Notes: generated by a model not told the origin, from the sequence alone. A DNA stretch of 45,690 nt from Jiulongibacter sp. (GCA_024645245.1 JAHEBN010000006.1:1-45690); one strand, 5' to 3'. Positions 25,172 to 34,201 are shown, numbered from the stretch's first letter. Translations and numbers: made by a program.

Positions 25172-26608
25172 TCAATCCCTGAGACAACGCACAGAAAAAC
25201 CACTACCCTTAATGCCGTCGCCCCTGAATACATCGCCATTGCCACTGCCCAGACCCCGAATCCAGGCATTTGTCGCATCGTACCCTTTCGAACTCCACCA
25301 GAGGCCGCTGCCGCCAATGAGGTAGAATGTTCCACTGTTGTAACGGTAGCCGCCCGGAAGCCCTGTAAAGCCACTTTCATTTGTAGCTCCTGTATTTGGA
25401 GAAAGCCAATGTGCAAGACCCGCTTCTTTCATTTTAACGCCTGCCACACTTTCTCCTCCCAAATTGGTCGTCAGCGTTGTCCACTCCACGTCTGTAGGTA
25501 CGTGCCAGCCCGTAGGGCATACATTCTTATTGCCATTTGCAGTAGTATTTATCGCATACCAGTTGTACAATGCTCCATAGGCTATAAGATTAGAAGATTC
25601 ATTAGGAGCATTGTACCAGGAATACCCAGGAGATGCATTCGTGCTAGCATTTCCCCAAAGTGTATTATCTGTTATTAGCGGAATAAGCGTACCATCATTA
25701 TAGCGGGTCGTTTTAAGATTCTCCGCCATCCAAGTTTGTGTACCTATGGTAATTATATCATATCGGTTATTGTCTATGTCTTTTACTCCCTCTAAGGCTT
25801 CAAGTTTAGTATCTAATAAATCCACATATGCCTTCGTAGCGGCATCTTGAGGATTTACTGGGTTAGTCACACCGCTGATGATACCAGCTACTTTTACATT
25901 GCCTTCTACATGTAGTTTTGTTTCTGGATTTGTTTTTCCTATTCCTACATTACCATTATCCAGGATACTCATTCTTTCTTGTAGATTATTTGGGTTAGAC
26001 GATGCGGATGTAAATAAACCAAGCCGTGCATCAACTGGATTTGTTCCTATTGTCTTAATACCTCCTGTATATCCAAAACCTGTTTTGAAGTACATCGAGG
26101 TCTTTACATCTATACCTAATGACCTGGTATTTTCTAATAATAATATTGAATCACCTGCATAGTTAACATGTAATTTCATCAAGGGCGATGCTGTCCCGAT
26201 GCCAATATTTGTCCCATTGTCAAAAACTTGAGATGAAACCAAAGCCGCTCCATTCCATTTAGAAAGATAATTAGTCGTATTCGCCCCTATCTGAGAACTG
26301 CTACCGGTTGATAACCTACTCCATACTGGCGAGCCAGGAGTTCCTGAATTATAATAATAGCCCGGTTGTACATCGCTTACAGTGACAGTGTTGTAAACCA
26401 ATAAACTTACTGCTGGTGAGGCTATGGTAGTGGCATCCGTGCTTCCGGTAAGCGATACATTGGGTATTAAGATACCCTTGCTTGCTGAATTTACTTCCAG
26501 CATAGCACTGCCGGGGTCGTTTTGATTGTTCAGCTTTATTGATTGTGCAAAGCTTGTCACGTGTAGTATTATACCCAATACTGCCGTTAAAAATAGTGGT
26601 TTCTTCAT
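25172..26608 (-). CDS. Secreted FISUMP-domain protein
   Basis: From ATG 26608 (the frame is open eight codons further, but MKKPLFLTAVLGIILHVTSFAQ is a clean signal peptide start) this gives 478 residues. The mature N-terminus reads QSIKLNNQNDPGSAMLEV, resembling the start of the other surface proteins here. A middle part has GNVGIGKTNPETKLHVEGNV-type tail-fibre repeats. The C-terminal 190 residues are a FISUMP domain: GTQTWMAENLKTTRYNDG, YGALYNWYA, NVCPTGWHVPTDVEWTTL, GYRY, GLWWSS and GSGFSVRCLRD. FISUMP proteins are surface-exposed and often carbohydrate- or adhesion-related; precise role unknown. Confidence 0.88.
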   Translation of the reverse strand: MKKPLFLTAVLGIILHVTSFAQSIKLNNQNDPGSAMLEVNSASKGILIPNVSLTGSTDATTIASPAVSLLVYNTVTVSDVQPGYYYNSGTPGSPVWSRLSTGSSSQIGANTTNYLSKWNGAALVSSQVFDNGTNIGIGTASPLMKLHVNYAGDSILLLENTRSLGIDVKTSMYFKTGFGYTGGIKTIGTNPVDARLGLFTSASSNPNNLQERMSILDNGNVGIGKTNPETKLHVEGNVKVAGIISGVTNPVNPQDAATKAYVDLLDTKLEALEGVKDIDNNRYDIITIGTQTWMAENLKTTRYNDGTLIPLITDNTLWGNASTNASPGYSWYNAPNESSNLIAYGALYNWYAINTTANGNKNVCPTGWHVPTDVEWTTLTTNLGGESVAGVKMKEAGLAHWLSPNTGATNESGFTGLPGGYRYNSGTFYLIGGSGLWWSSKGYDATNAWIRGLGSGNGDVFRGDGIKGSGFSVRCLRD

Positions 26609-27352
26609 TTTTGTTAGTTTAAGGGTTTCCAAAATAGGCCTTTTGAGAGCCTTTCTCCCTTGTTCTTTAATGCTAAATTTGGTAAAATAGCTCTTAATCA
26701 GAAATTAAAAAACTATGAAAATTAATCATTTTAGATGAACTTTTAAATAGGAAAAACATACTCTTCTTGCTGGAACTTCGTTTGAAAAGAAGATTATTGC
26801 AATCAGAAACGTGAATAAAAAAAACTCAATAATTTGATAGTCAGTCAATTATATGATTTGAGCATAATTGACCTTCTCAATCAATTTGTCTAAAAATAAG
26901 GCCTAAAGAAATCAGTTATTTTATTGAGTGGTAGGCGTTCCAGAGCTTGATTTCTGAAATCGTTTCTTATCGTTCTACTTTTTGTGGAGCTTAATCCATC
27001 TTTGTATACTTAAGGGAAAGTGCGATTTAAATTATAGCTGTTCGGCATTTTCCCGAATTAGAAGCGAGATAGGAAGGATTTGTAAATCGAATAAAATAAG
27101 ACTTTATCAATTTTTTTATTGTCAGAAAAGAAGTGAATATCCTTCCTTTTAAATTTAGTTCAATAAGATTGAAAATCCTTTTCCTATACCTATCGGGAAT
27201 AGCTTCAACATGCCCTGCGGAACATGTAGAAGATCGGAATTTAATCTTTTAAATAGAAAACCTATTTTAAGGAGAATTAGTCAATATTTTAATTGAAATT
27301 TCCAATATGAAAAATTACCTTATGAATTCTTATAGAAATATTGCATTAGGTA
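26609..27352. other. Long AT-rich intergenic region
   Basis: About 740 bp between two minus-strand surface-protein genes. No coding frame with recognisable content, no strong palindrome, no terminator and no exact -7 box for the FISUMP gene was found. A phrase GTGGTAGGCGTTCCAG near 26940 faintly resembles the GCGGGCGTTCCAG repeat of the 24-kb arrays but is too short to assign. It may contain eroded sequence, as the duplicated 3' gene end at 23.7 kb shows that this region rearranges. Confidence 0.4.
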
Positions 27353-28729
27353 TTACTGTTTTAAGCTTAATATCCGCCATTTTTGAGAGGTTGAATCATA
27401 AATAAGCGAAACAGCACCTTCCCCTAATATTTGTTCGTCGGCAGTGGGAAGTCCTGGAGGGAAACCTGTAATGATTTGGTTAACAGGAGCACTAGAAGCA
27501 CTCTCATTTTTAATAGTTAAACTACTAACTGAAGCTGTGGTATAAATGTACAATAAAGTGCCATCTGATCCAGCTTCAATACCAGTCAGGGTAATAGCAC
27601 CTGTACCGCTAAACCTAATAACGGATTTATTGTTTCTTACGAAATTATTAAGTTCACCCGTACTTGTGCTGGAGGTTTTACTACTTAAGGCCAAATCGCC
27701 CCCAACAGCAAGTTTTGCAGTAGGGAGACCGTCGGCTATCCCAACATTTCCATTGGGTAAAATCTTCATTTTCTCTCCATTATTGATTTGAAAAGAAATA
27801 TTACCGTTGTCGAAATTATTAAAGTTGGCATTCGTGGCATCCATATTTATTTCAAATCCATCTGTTGGGCCGTCTCCGCCCGTTTCTTCGGTGAGTCTGA
27901 TGGTGGGGTTAGTTGCCCTTATATGAAGCTGGGTATTGGCAACCAAATTTCCGATCATAAGCCTGTTCGCGAACACAGTACCATCTAAATCGATAGTAGA
28001 AGCACTTACTGTAAATTGATTAGAATTAAAAAAAGCATCACCCTCTAAATGAAATTTTTTCAAAGGATTGGTGGTGCCTATACCGACGTTTCCAAGTGAA
28101 TCTATAACCATTCGGGTACTATTTGCAAAAGTCCTGAACTGCAACATTTTATTTGCATTGTAGATAATTCCACCGCTTGAATTGCCTTTATCTGGTCGGC
28201 CGAATATTATTCCGGATTCTCTATTGTTTGGTACCCCGAAACCCAAATAAAAATGGTTATTATTTTCAAAAAAAACATGGCCATTTGTATGAGGAGTGAC
28301 ACCACTTATTCCACCTGTGGTACCTAATACATGAAATCTTTTTTTAGGATCATAAGTACCAATACCTACTCCGAGGTCTGTATCTAAATGAAGAATTGGG
28401 CTAATTGGAGCGATTGTCAATTTATCGAAAGTGAAACTTTTTGCTGTGTTGAAATAAAAATTATCTTTAAAAGAAGTCATCGCTGAATAATCTGGTCCAA
28501 AATCGATACTTGATATTCTTGTGCCTAAACCAGATATACCCCGATCAATATAGAAGTCAAAAATACCAAAGCTATTTTTGGTAGACATAAATCCGTAATT
28601 CCTGTTATTTGTTTTAACCTGTAATCCAGGAGTGTCATTGTCATTGGTTGGTAGCAATTCAATAGATTGTGCCCTGGAAATCATAAGCATTGAGAAATAA
28701 ATTAAAAACATAAAAGTGTATTTTCTCAT
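27353..28729 (-). CDS. Secreted tail-fibre-like surface protein
   Basis: This 458-residue protein has a signal peptide (MRKYTFMFLIYFSMLMISRAQ) and mature start QSIELLPTNDNDTPGL. Tail-fibre-like units recur: DLGVGIGTYDPKKRFHVLGT (about 122), GNVGIGTTNPLKKFHLEGD (about 213) and GNVGIADGLPTAKLAVGGD (about 328), typical of trimeric beta-helical fibres. The C-terminal 100 residues (LYIYTTASVSSLTIKNESAS, GEGAVSLIYDSTSQKWRIL) form a small beta domain also preserved in the pseudogene at 23680-23992. No S74 chaperone is present. It probably forms an extracellular fibre; export route is unclear. Confidence 0.8.
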   Translation of the reverse strand: MRKYTFMFLIYFSMLMISRAQSIELLPTNDNDTPGLQVKTNNRNYGFMSTKNSFGIFDFYIDRGISGLGTRISSIDFGPDYSAMTSFKDNFYFNTAKSFTFDKLTIAPISPILHLDTDLGVGIGTYDPKKRFHVLGTTGGISGVTPHTNGHVFFENNNHFYLGFGVPNNRESGIIFGRPDKGNSSGGIIYNANKMLQFRTFANSTRMVIDSLGNVGIGTTNPLKKFHLEGDAFFNSNQFTVSASTIDLDGTVFANRLMIGNLVANTQLHIRATNPTIRLTEETGGDGPTDGFEINMDATNANFNNFDNGNISFQINNGEKMKILPNGNVGIADGLPTAKLAVGGDLALSSKTSSTSTGELNNFVRNNKSVIRFSGTGAITLTGIEAGSDGTLLYIYTTASVSSLTIKNESASSAPVNQIITGFPPGLPTADEQILGEGAVSLIYDSTSQKWRILSLKQ

Positions 28730-28878
28730 TTTCTTAATTGGTTTAAATTTTCGTTTTAAATTTAATATTACAAATATGGTTCGGATTCAGTATCAAAAAT
28801 ATCATTTTTTGGATTTCAGGTAATAAATTACTTTGCTTTAAAAATCAATCTTGTATTCCACCGTTAATATTTTTATAA

Positions 28879-29949
28879 TTAGCGAATTATGGTAATAAAA
28901 AAAGTATTGACAGCGGGATTGACATCGCCCGTAGTGGCATTGGTAAACTTAATTTCTACCGTATCATTTGCCGGAACTCTTGCATAGGCAATGACAATGC
29001 CGTCAGGCAAGGCACCTGAAGGCGAAACAGTAACCGTACTACCTAAATATGCTTTAGCGACTGGAATAGTCAAAGTTGTAGATTTCACAGCATTTATGGT
29101 GGGAAGGTTAATCGTATAGCTCGTTTTAATGATTTCAGTCAAATACGACCCATTTCCTCCGATCTGTACATTACCCACCACTGCCAAATTTTGAGAAACA
29201 TTAGCGTCACCGCCTAAATTTAAAGTGCCATTAACGGATAGGTTTTGACTTAAGGTCGTATTGCCGCCTACCTCCATGGTAGAGCTGACTCTTGCGGTGC
29301 CGCTTACATCTAGTTTTCTTTGAGGGTCTGTTATTCCGACACCAAAGTTTCCAGTGGGCAATAAGGTGAGTTTCGTGCTGCCATTGCTTTGGAAAAACAT
29401 CGGGCTGCTTAATTGGTTGTTTAGCACCATACTTTTGTCTGTACCACCTTCAATTAAAAAACCTTTAAAAGGAAATGTATCAGTGGAGTTAATCCTGAGC
29501 TTACTAATATCAACCTGATTTGAGCCTTTTACAATTAGAAAGGGAGTCTGTCCATTTGATTCTTTTATAAAAAAAGCATCATCATAAATATAATTATCTA
29601 CTAAAATGAGGTCTTGGTAATTATCGCCGAAAGACCATCTTTGGGTATTTCCATGTTTAAAAACGAGCCCATTAAAGCTTGTACTACCATTAGAGGGATT
29701 ATGAGAAGGGTTTCCTGATAGTTCTATCTGAGCGGAACCATCTCGATAATTATCCAATTCCTCAATCGATTTTCCTTCTATTTTAAAACGGGCGTTTCCG
29801 ATTTTGGACAATTGTTCCATTTGTGAAAAACCACCTTTCGCATTAATCAATGCTTCAGTATTCAGAGGATTAATTTCAACAGATTGAGCATTAATTCTGA
29901 TACTTGCTAAAAAAAGAAAGGGTATTATAAGCGTAACGTTATTCTTCAT
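28879..29949 (-). CDS. Secreted tail-fibre-like surface protein
   Basis: This 356-residue protein has a signal peptide (MKNNVTLIIPFLFLASIRINAQ) and mature start QSVEINPLNTEALINAKGG. Features are a NFGVGITDPQRKLDVSGTARV unit (about 209-229) followed by short near-repeats (GGNTTLSQNLSVNGTLNLGG, then DANVSQNLAVVGNVQIGG) like those of collagen-free fibre shafts, and a C-terminal beta domain ending NTFFITIIR. It is the third gene of an operon after a tail-fibre-like gene and a LytTR regulator, starting 4 bp after the LytTR stop. Role as an extracellular fibre is inferred from composition. Confidence 0.78.
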   Translation of the reverse strand: MKNNVTLIIPFLFLASIRINAQSVEINPLNTEALINAKGGFSQMEQLSKIGNARFKIEGKSIEELDNYRDGSAQIELSGNPSHNPSNGSTSFNGLVFKHGNTQRWSFGDNYQDLILVDNYIYDDAFFIKESNGQTPFLIVKGSNQVDISKLRINSTDTFPFKGFLIEGGTDKSMVLNNQLSSPMFFQSNGSTKLTLLPTGNFGVGITDPQRKLDVSGTARVSSTMEVGGNTTLSQNLSVNGTLNLGGDANVSQNLAVVGNVQIGGNGSYLTEIIKTSYTINLPTINAVKSTTLTIPVAKAYLGSTVTVSPSGALPDGIVIAYARVPANDTVEIKFTNATTGDVNPAVNTFFITIIR

Positions 29950-29953
29950 TTTC

Positions 29954-30319
29954 TTAAAAAAAAATTATTGCCTGTTCCAGGTTGTCCCTTTTCCTTCTTG
30001 ATACCGGACAACTCCAATTGTTTTTCAATGCTGCACGTCCCTTATCGAAACTTTGCAGGTAGTTGACATTAATAATGTGCGAGCGGTGTACCCGTACTAT
30101 ATGCTGTACCCCCAAAAGCCGCTCTTGAAGTTTCTGAATATTGGTACTTACTATTATCTTTTTTCCATCACTGAGATAGATATACGAATAACTGATATCA
30201 GCTGAAATCATCACAATTTCTGCTGGCTTAATGTAGGTTCTACTGCCTACATGTATTTGTGTAAATGCCCTGCTCCACATCTTGGGATTTGGTTCTAAAA
30301 TCCTGTTTCTTGTTTTCAT
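29954..30319 (-). CDS. Stand-alone LytTR-type DNA-binding regulator
   Basis: This 121-residue protein is essentially one LytTR domain. YIKPAEIVMISADISYSYIYLSDGKKIIVS (about 30-59), the LQERLLGVQHIVRVHRSHIINVNYLQSF stretch (about 65-92) with the conserved R-x-H-R-S-[HY]-[IL]-[IV]-N, and a short basic C-terminus are visible. It has no receiver or membrane part, so it may respond to protein partners or simply to its level. The gene sits between two secreted fibre genes with gaps of 5 and 4 bp, so all three are co-transcribed. A regulator made together with surface fibres suggests feedback on this locus; targets unknown. Confidence 0.9.
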   Translation of the reverse strand: MKTRNRILEPNPKMWSRAFTQIHVGSRTYIKPAEIVMISADISYSYIYLSDGKKIIVSTNIQKLQERLLGVQHIVRVHRSHIINVNYLQSFDKGRAALKNNWSCPVSRRKRDNLEQAIIFF

Positions 30320-30324
30320 GATTT

Positions 30325-31830
30325 TTAATTGGTGAAAACTACTCCTCTTAATCCCATCACGCTACCTCCTGTCCAATTTGCACTGGATTCAACTCTTAAA
30401 AAATAGTAAATGCTTTCATTATTTATAATTACGGAACTACCCGGAGTACCTACTTTTTCTTGAATTCCTGCACCTGAAACTGTAATTATTGTGGCTAAAG
30501 TGGAAGCTGCTGAATTGGCTTGTTTTGCCACAGCTAAAAACTTTAAAGTCATATTGCTCTGACCCGTTTGCAAATAATTAAAGTAGATTTTGCTTACTTC
30601 GAAGCCCTGAGGCAATTCAACGGGTGCATACAAGTAAGCCACCGTATTTTTAGTGCCTGAAGCAAATGATACCAGGCATTTTTCTATGTCTCTTTCAAAA
30701 CTACTTGCGAACTGAAAATCAGTGACATGTGGCTGAAAACCCATAGCCGAAACATTATGAAACTGAGTCACGGTAGTATTGGTACATGGAATCAAATTCC
30801 CCGAGGGGTCGGTACAAACCTTTCTTTCACCTGTTCCTGCCAGGTTTGTAGCCTTTAGTCCCTGACCTTGTATAGTAGCCGTTGAGCTAATACCGCCGCC
30901 AACCCGAAGTTTGAAAAGTGTAGGAACATCAGGATTTATACCCAGGTTCATCACCCCATTTTTTTGAATTACCAAGGCATTAGACCTTATAAATTCAGAT
31001 GGACCATTTCCGATAACGAAAAGGGGGTCTGTAGAAACCCATGAATCTAAAGAATTGGTAGAACTTGCGGACCTGACTTGAAAATCAGTACCAACTTCTT
31101 CACCTATAGCCCTGTTAAAAGCCCCAAAAAAACTTGTACCATAACCTGAAGTTCTTAATCCCCAACCCATAGCATTTACATACTCGCCTCCGGTATTCGT
31201 ATTTCCTTCGCCAATGGCGATGGTATTACTACTACCATCTTGAATTTCATTTCCAAAACCAAGTCCAATGTTTTTCAGGCCTCTAACTTGTACATTTTCG
31301 CCAAAAGCAATCGTATTGCTGGTGCCATCAGCTATCGCCCCTTCTCCTATTGCAACTCCTCCCCTAGATCTGCTTTCTGAATTCAAGCCATAACAGAAAC
31401 TAAAAAGGCCGATACTTTCAGAAATGAATCTTGTAGAACCGTCTGCCAGATTAAATGTACCTCCTTGAAAAGCACTACGGCCTGGTATCCAGGCCATTCG
31501 TGTACCGTTTCCGTTTGCAGGTGATTGAGGTGGATAGCTTGTATTATCAGCATCGATGGGTAATGCATTGGCATAAGGCGACCAGAATCCTGCGGGGTTT
31601 GTATTGCTGATGTAGTTGCCGTTTTGTTGCCAAAGTCCAGAATTTGGTAAATTTTGCCAACTTGCATTTCCTACAGCATCGGAGGTCAGAACCCTTCCTG
31701 CGGCCTCATTTATATTGATAAACCTAAGTTTTGGGGCGGTACTAACCAATGAATCCGGACTCATAAAACCAAACTGTGCAAAACCTGAAAATTGGATTAC
31801 CAAAAGAAGAATGGTGAATAATTTCCTCAT
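30325..31830 (-). CDS. Secreted YadA-head-like/tail-fibre-like protein
   Basis: This 501-residue protein has a signal peptide (MRKLFTILLLVIQFSGFAQ). Its centre holds YadA-head-like repeats of the [AS]-x-A-x-G type: GGVAIGEGAIADGTSNTIAFGEN and SSNTIAIGEGNTNTGGEY, then a MGWGLRTSGYGTSFFGAFN block. That block and the following STDPLFVIGNG are paralogous to the S74 gene at 31914-33431. The C-terminal 150 residues form a separate beta domain without a chaperone. It is the first gene of the operon with the LytTR regulator and is preceded by the CTACTAA operator and a perfect -7 box. Likely a trimeric surface adhesin or fibre. Confidence 0.82.
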   Translation of the reverse strand: MRKLFTILLLVIQFSGFAQFGFMSPDSLVSTAPKLRFININEAAGRVLTSDAVGNASWQNLPNSGLWQQNGNYISNTNPAGFWSPYANALPIDADNTSYPPQSPANGNGTRMAWIPGRSAFQGGTFNLADGSTRFISESIGLFSFCYGLNSESRSRGGVAIGEGAIADGTSNTIAFGENVQVRGLKNIGLGFGNEIQDGSSNTIAIGEGNTNTGGEYVNAMGWGLRTSGYGTSFFGAFNRAIGEEVGTDFQVRSASSTNSLDSWVSTDPLFVIGNGPSEFIRSNALVIQKNGVMNLGINPDVPTLFKLRVGGGISSTATIQGQGLKATNLAGTGERKVCTDPSGNLIPCTNTTVTQFHNVSAMGFQPHVTDFQFASSFERDIEKCLVSFASGTKNTVAYLYAPVELPQGFEVSKIYFNYLQTGQSNMTLKFLAVAKQANSAASTLATIITVSGAGIQEKVGTPGSSVIINNESIYYFLRVESSANWTGGSVMGLRGVVFTN

Positions 31831-31846
31831 AGCTATAATTTTTTAT

Positions 31847-31854
31847 CAAAGCTA
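31847..31854 (-). promoter_or_regulatory. -7 box of the LytTR-containing fibre operon
   Basis: TAGCTTTG on the minus strand (plus-strand CAAAGCTA) matches TANNTTTG exactly, 16 bp before the start codon at 31830. The operator centre lies 31.5 bp upstream of its first base. Confidence 0.6.
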
Positions 31855-31877
31855 AGTTGGATTATTCAGGGTCGGTA

Positions 31878-31893
31878 CTACTAATGTTAGTAG
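31878..31893. promoter_or_regulatory. Inverted-repeat operator, fibre operon promoter
   Basis: CTACTAATGTTAGTAG: perfect 7-bp arms CTACTAA/TTAGTAG with a 2-bp spacer, centred at 31885.5. The identical 16-mer, with the same flanks (TA before, GCG after), occurs at 33476-33491. The position relative to the -7 box suggests an activator site near -42. Confidence 0.8.
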
Positions 31894-31913
31894 GCGTCAG
31901 ATTTAATAAAGGG

Positions 31914-33431
31914 CTATTTTCCTATTCCGGAATTTATTGAAGCTTTCAAAACCTCAACATCTTTTTGAATAGAACGGATAAGAGCTTTTAAATCATCATT
32001 TTCGGCTTTCAACTCTTTGATTGCCTGAATACTCATGATATTAAGCTTGGAATAATTTACCGCCTTAAAACCCTTCTCATCCGTTTTGACCAGCTCAGGG
32101 AAAATTTGCTCCACTTCTTGAGCTATAAAACCATAAGACTGCTCATTGCCAAATCCTTTATCCGGAAATTCCTCCGTTTTCCAATCAAAATTTACGGGGT
32201 TAAGTTTTATTAAATCATCCAGTAAGGGATTGAAAGACCTTATATTTTTTTTGTAGCGGCTGTCGGAAACACAGGTACCTGCCAAAATTGTTCCATTTCC
32301 ATCGCTTAAGCAACCATCCGTACTTGACATTCCAATTCTAAGATTCCCCAGTTGATCCAGACGCATTTTTGTAGTATTTGTACCTAATCTAAAATCAAAT
32401 GTATTGGTCTCAGTTAACCTGATGGAACCGATGAACTGATCGGGGTATTCAGTACTGCTGGCTTTCAGAAACTGAATACCGGCTTTTTTATCTGCTGGAA
32501 CAGCAATCGAAACAAATGCATCATCATCGTTCTCTATTCTGACTAAATGCGAAAAATTAGAAGAAGAAGATCCTGATTCTCCATCAGATATATGCAATTT
32601 TTTTGATGGCGAATTGGTACCAATACCCATATTTCCGTTTTTCAGAATTGTTAAAGCCGTAGATCTGTTTATGTCGGACTGCCCATTTCCAATTAAAAAT
32701 AGAGGATCTGTAGCCACCCAGGTTGTATTTGATCCGGTAGGTACGCTATTAAAGGCACCTAAAACTGTATTGGAGTAGCCATTTAGCTTTAATCCCCAAC
32801 CCATTCCATATAAATATTTCCCTGCAGATTGACTATTTCCCTCCCCAATAAGAATAGTATTACTTGTGCCGTCTGTAATGTTATTATTAAATCCTCCCTG
32901 TGCAGAGTTGCTTCCAATTTCTCGCCAATTACCTGCAGTAGGTTGCCATGAAACGTTGCCAATAGCATCTGAAGTCAGTACTTTTCCTAAGGCAGCATTA
33001 TTTGGGTAATTTAATTTTTGAATGGTTACAAAATCATCGGCTTTATTAATTTGAAATGGGATAGTTCCGAAGCCTATATTATTTACAATTTGAAAAGCGT
33101 TGGTATTGACAGGAATTGGGAATGTACCTGCCTCTCGAAAATCTCGGATTGTCCATCTGGGTACGCTAAGATTAGCAAATTCTATGGATTGGGTAGATCC
33201 TTGTATGTCAGTAAAACCACTGAGATAATAGGACTCCCCTGATATTTTCAGTTTGGCGTTTCCCGGAACGCTGATTACCTGGTCGGCTATGGCTTCAATT
33301 GAAACTACATTATTTATTGACATTTTTGCACTAATAATATCACTATTTCCATTATTGATTGGATTCAATGTGATGCTCTGAGCCACAGTCATTTCTGAAA
33401 AAATAAAGCTTAGAAAAAATATTTTTTTCAT
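31914..33431 (-). CDS. Secreted fibre protein with C-terminal peptidase S74 (intramolecular chaperone)
   Basis: This 505-residue protein has a signal peptide (MKKIFFLSFIFSEMTVAQ) and mature start QSITLNPINNGNSDI. The middle shares DGTSNTILIGEGN, MGWGLKLNGYSNTVLGAFN and ATDPLFLIGNG with the paralogue at 30325-31830, then GNMGIGTNSPSKKLHISDGE. From about residue 389 comes an S74 domain: SDSRYKKNI with the Ser/Lys dyad, LNPVNFDWK, YGFIAQEVEQIFPELV and a final coiled coil. In phage tailspikes this domain guides trimerisation and cleaves itself off. The gene has its own promoter with the shared operator. No phage genes are nearby, so a host surface spike is the likely product. Confidence 0.9.
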   Translation of the reverse strand: MKKIFFLSFIFSEMTVAQSITLNPINNGNSDIISAKMSINNVVSIEAIADQVISVPGNAKLKISGESYYLSGFTDIQGSTQSIEFANLSVPRWTIRDFREAGTFPIPVNTNAFQIVNNIGFGTIPFQINKADDFVTIQKLNYPNNAALGKVLTSDAIGNVSWQPTAGNWREIGSNSAQGGFNNNITDGTSNTILIGEGNSQSAGKYLYGMGWGLKLNGYSNTVLGAFNSVPTGSNTTWVATDPLFLIGNGQSDINRSTALTILKNGNMGIGTNSPSKKLHISDGESGSSSSNFSHLVRIENDDDAFVSIAVPADKKAGIQFLKASSTEYPDQFIGSIRLTETNTFDFRLGTNTTKMRLDQLGNLRIGMSSTDGCLSDGNGTILAGTCVSDSRYKKNIRSFNPLLDDLIKLNPVNFDWKTEEFPDKGFGNEQSYGFIAQEVEQIFPELVKTDEKGFKAVNYSKLNIMSIQAIKELKAENDDLKALIRSIQKDVEVLKASINSGIGK

Positions 33432-33444
33432 CTGTTTTTTTCAC

Positions 33445-33452
33445 CAAACATA
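33445..33452 (-). promoter_or_regulatory. -7 box of the S74 spike gene
   Basis: TATGTTTG on the minus strand (plus-strand CAAACATA) matches TANNTTTG exactly, 13 bp before the start codon at 33431. The operator centre is 31.5 bp upstream of its first base. Confidence 0.6.
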
Positions 33453-33475
33453 CGAAAATTAAATCCAAAAGTATA

Positions 33476-33491
33476 CTACTAATGTTAGTAG
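33476..33491. promoter_or_regulatory. Inverted-repeat operator, S74 spike promoter
   Basis: CTACTAATGTTAGTAG, identical to the copy at 31878-31893, centred at 33483.5, 52 bp upstream of the S74 gene start and within the gap after the pseudouridine synthase gene. Confidence 0.8.
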
Positions 33492-33520
33492 GCGATCAAT
33501 AAAAAATATGTTATATTATT

Positions 33521-34201
33521 TTAATTTAAAACCTCAGACTTATTCGTCTCCCGCCATGCTCCTGGTTCCAAATTATTCAATTTCAAACCTCCAATTCTAA
33601 CTCTTTTGAGGATTAATATCTCATAGCTTAATTTATAACACATTCGCCTTATTTGCCTATTTAATCCCTGTATTAAAGTAATTTTGAAATGAAAATCATC
33701 GAGTTTTATCACCAAAGCGGGCAATGTTTTTTCGCCCATGATTTCTACTCCGTTTTTCATTGATTCCAGAAATTCATCGTTAATTGGTTTATCTACTTTT
33801 ATCAGATATTCTTTTTCGGTATTATATTCTTTACGCAGAATTTTGTCATAAAGCCTGCCGTCATCGGTTAACAGTATAAGTCCTTCAGAGTCTTTATCAA
33901 GTCTGCCAACAGGATAAATTCCTTCGAAGGGTAGTAAAGTCGATAGGTTATTATCTATTTCCTTATTTAGTGTAGTTTCGATTCCTCTTGGTTTATATAA
34001 AGCAATATATTTGAACTTTTTTGGTTTTTGTAAAACGATATTTTCATAGACAATTTCATCTTCTGGCAACAAGGTTGGATTTGCAGATGTATAAACTCCA
34101 TTAACGCAAATTTTCTTATCACATAGAAGCTTAAGGGCATCTTTATTAGAAATCCCCAGTTTTTTTACTAAAAAATAGTGAAGTTTATTTCGAAAGCTCA
34201 A
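33521..34201 (-). CDS. rRNA pseudouridine synthase, RsuA/RluF-like
   Basis: This 226-residue protein has an N-terminal S4 RNA-binding domain (about 1-55, LGISNKDALKLLCDKKICVNG) and an RsuA-type catalytic domain. The latter has the KPRGIETT segment (about 69), the catalytic Asp in PVGRLDKDSEGLILLTDDG (about 96-114) and GLNRQIRRMCYKLSYEILILKRVRIGGL near the end, which is most like RluF. It would convert a uridine of 23S rRNA to pseudouridine. The target site is inferred from resemblance. Housekeeping gene, unrelated to the surface genes on either side. Confidence 0.92.
   Translation of the reverse strand: MSFRNKLHYFLVKKLGISNKDALKLLCDKKICVNGVYTSANPTLLPEDEIVYENIVLQKPKKFKYIALYKPRGIETTLNKEIDNNLSTLLPFEGIYPVGRLDKDSEGLILLTDDGRLYDKILRKEYNTEKEYLIKVDKPINDEFLESMKNGVEIMGEKTLPALVIKLDDFHFKITLIQGLNRQIRRMCYKLSYEILILKRVRIGGLKLNNLEPGAWRETNKSEVLN

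Noticed and set aside
25169-25678. 169-residue plus-strand ORF
   Set aside because: It lies antisense to the FISUMP domain; the minus-strand frame shows clear FISUMP motifs, so this is a shadow frame.
27133-27252. Plus-strand frame of about 40 residues in the long intergenic region
   Set aside because: It has a non-ATG start, no recognisable motif and no promoter; probably chance.
25172-33431. Prophage or phage-derived tail locus
   Set aside because: Tail-fibre-like and S74 domains are present, but each protein has a Sec signal peptide and no capsid, portal, terminase, lysis or integrase genes are found.
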